A stretch of DNA of 33,297 bases. Origin: Desulfofustis sp. (GTDB lineage: Bacteria; Desulfobacterota; Desulfobulbia; Desulfobulbales; Desulfocapsaceae). The DNA is taken from NCBI GenBank assembly GCA_013042475.1, contig JABDQA010000053.1, positions 1-33,297 on the forward strand, read 5' to 3'. The position numbers and the translations under genes are program-made. Under the pieces are notes generated by a model that was given only the letters and a program-made list of their open reading frames with translations, did no database searches and was not told where the DNA came from. Below, one piece after another: positions 32,316 through 33,297 of this stretch (the first letter of the stretch is position 1; every line of letters begins with the position of its first letter).

Positions 32316-33297
32316 AGAATCGACAAGATAAACTCGGCGGCCTGGTCGGCCCCGTTGGCTGGCAAAGGGCCGCGTTTACGGGATGTCATTTTTCCAAGAT
32401 CGCTGAGCCAGTTACCACTGAAAAAGTAGTTTTCGTCAATAACCGTCCCATTCATCTCCTCGCTCACATAACCCTCCACCACTTTCGACTCGGCGAAGTG
32501 TTCCCTGGCGACGCAGCAGATCGGTGTTGCGGTCTGCTGGCATTCGGCGATGGTTGAATAGCCGCTTTTGCAGATCAGCAGATCGGCAGCATTGATGAGG
32601 TCGGGATGATGCAGCGCTGAGCGGGGACCGATCAGTCTGATATTATTCTTGATTAGGCCGTCACTGTTCTGGCCGGCGACCAGAAATAAGTACTCCTCAT
32701 GTTTCGCCAGGTCATCGAAAAATGGCATTTCGAGGGCGACTCCACCCATGGAAATAAGCACGATTTTACGTTGCCCGGCAGCGACCTCGGACCTGATCCT
32801 GTCTGGAGGTGTGATCCCTCTTCTGGCCATGGGTGAGCAGTGCAGATCGCAGGAAATGCGGGTGCAGACCGGATCAGTCTGAATTCTGAAATCGGCTTTG
32901 GCGTAAGACTCTGACAACCACTCAATGTAGGGCTCAAACCCGGTGTCCCTACCCATCTGCGAATAAATCCAGTCCCAGGTGAAGTTTTCGACCAACAGAG
33001 TGGGAATTTTGGCAACCTTTCCCACCTCTATGCCTAAGAAACTGATATCGCATACAATTAACTGACATGAACGGCACAGTTCTGCTCCTTGGTTAATGAG
33101 TGATGGGGCATAATGCAGGTGCTCCGCCAATTTGGCGCGCGTTTGCTCCCGATCCTCCGTAAAGGCATCACGCTGGACTACACCGACATCGGTGATCATC
33201 GGATGGTAGGAATAATCGATCCCCGAACTTTGAAACAGCGACAGCGGGACGGTGGTAAAAATGGTGGCTTTGAATCCGGGAATACGCTTCTGCAATG
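32312..33297 (-). CDS. MurG-like (GT-B) glycosyltransferase, N-terminus beyond window
   Basis: At least 327 residues are visible and the frame is open to the window edge, so the start, including the first glycine-rich strand, is missing. The visible part begins Pro-Gly-Phe-Lys-Ala-Thr-Ile-Phe-Thr-Thr, has Asp-Val-Gly-Val-Val-Gln-Arg-Asp-Ala, a second Rossmann half with Lys-Ile-Val-Leu-Ile-Ser-Met-Gly-Gly-Val-Ala, and the donor-site signature Ala-Ala-Asp-Leu-Leu-Ile-Cys-Lys-Ser-Gly-Tyr-Ser-Thr-Ile-Ala-Glu-Cys. That signature resembles MurG and the nucleotide-sugar domain of related enzymes. The acceptor is unknown. It is convergent with the thioesterase gene, and the two stop codons share TTAA. 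Confidence 0.75.
   Translation of the reverse strand, partial: LQKRIPGFKATIFTTVPLSLFQSSGIDYSYHPMITDVGVVQRDAFTEDREQTRAKLAEHLHYAPSLINQGAELCRSCQLIVCDISFLGIEVGKVAKIPTLLVENFTWDWIYSQMGRDTGFEPYIEWLSESYAKADFRIQTDPVCTRISCDLHCSPMARRGITPPDRIRSEVAAGQRKIVLISMGGVALEMPFFDDLAKHEEYLFLVAGQNSDGLIKNNIRLIGPRSALHHPDLINAADLLICKSGYSTIAECQQTATPICCVAREHFAESKVVEGYVSEEMNGTVIDENYFFSGNWLSDLGKMTSRKRGPLPANGADQAAEFILSIL

Overview
The window reads as a stretch of bacterial chromosome close to a replication origin. It is probably from a Gram-negative member of the Desulfobacterota, perhaps a Desulfobulbales-like sulfur bacterium. The reasons are the long (804-residue) GyrB, a Pal-type outer-membrane lipoprotein, a NifA-like sigma-54 activator, QueH, GatCA, and a TusA/DsrE/YeeE sulfur-trafficking cluster. 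The taxonomic call is inference from gene content only. I see no insertion sequences, phage genes, CRISPR arrays or rRNA genes.

Layout. 1-201: end of a flavin-dependent amine oxidase. 249-3250 (minus): a GT1-type glycosyltransferase and nadB. 3261-3276: a perfect parS palindrome in front of parA-parB (3401-5044), followed by an exported double-SH3 protein. 5706-5894 (minus): two serine tRNA genes with their own promoter and terminator. 6049-8840 (plus): a tightly packed NifA-like regulator, queH and rdgB. 8841-16089 (minus): gpsA, gyrA, gyrB and dnaN, transcribed from dnaN towards gpsA. 16090-16422: an AT-rich gene-free gap with two exact TTATCAACA DnaA-box-like sites, the best oriC candidate; dnaA and recF are not beside it. 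16423-17559: a serine beta-lactamase-like hydrolase.

17575-18750 (minus) is a compact sulfur-relay operon: tusA, a DsrE-like gene, a DsrF-like gene and a 57-codon gene ending in Ile-Cys-Trp-Trp. It is divergent from a YeeE/YedE thiosulfate-type transporter (19029-20273). This module is the most interesting part of the window: it looks like a shrunken TusA plus TusDCB relay coupled to a sulfur importer.

20504-28xxx and beyond holds an HDAC-family deacetylase with an HD-GYP response regulator, gatC-gatA-hisC-cmk, a convergent pal, and a two-domain rRNA methyltransferase (RlmKL) whose second catalytic half appears to be degenerate. 29505-33297 holds an OleA-like thiolase without oleBCD, an AMMECR1-family gene overlapping a cysteine-rich YkgJ-family gene, a PaaI-type thioesterase, and the end of a MurG-like glycosyltransferase that runs off the window.

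How the parts fit: parABS, dnaN, gyrBA and the candidate origin form a replication and segregation neighbourhood. From about 16.4 kb rightwards most genes point away from the candidate origin, and dnaN-gyrB-gyrA-gpsA point away leftwards, as expected of a bidirectional origin. The sulfur module, translation genes (gatCA, tRNA-Ser, queH, rlmKL) and envelope genes (pal, SH3 protein, glycosyltransferases) are otherwise separate units.
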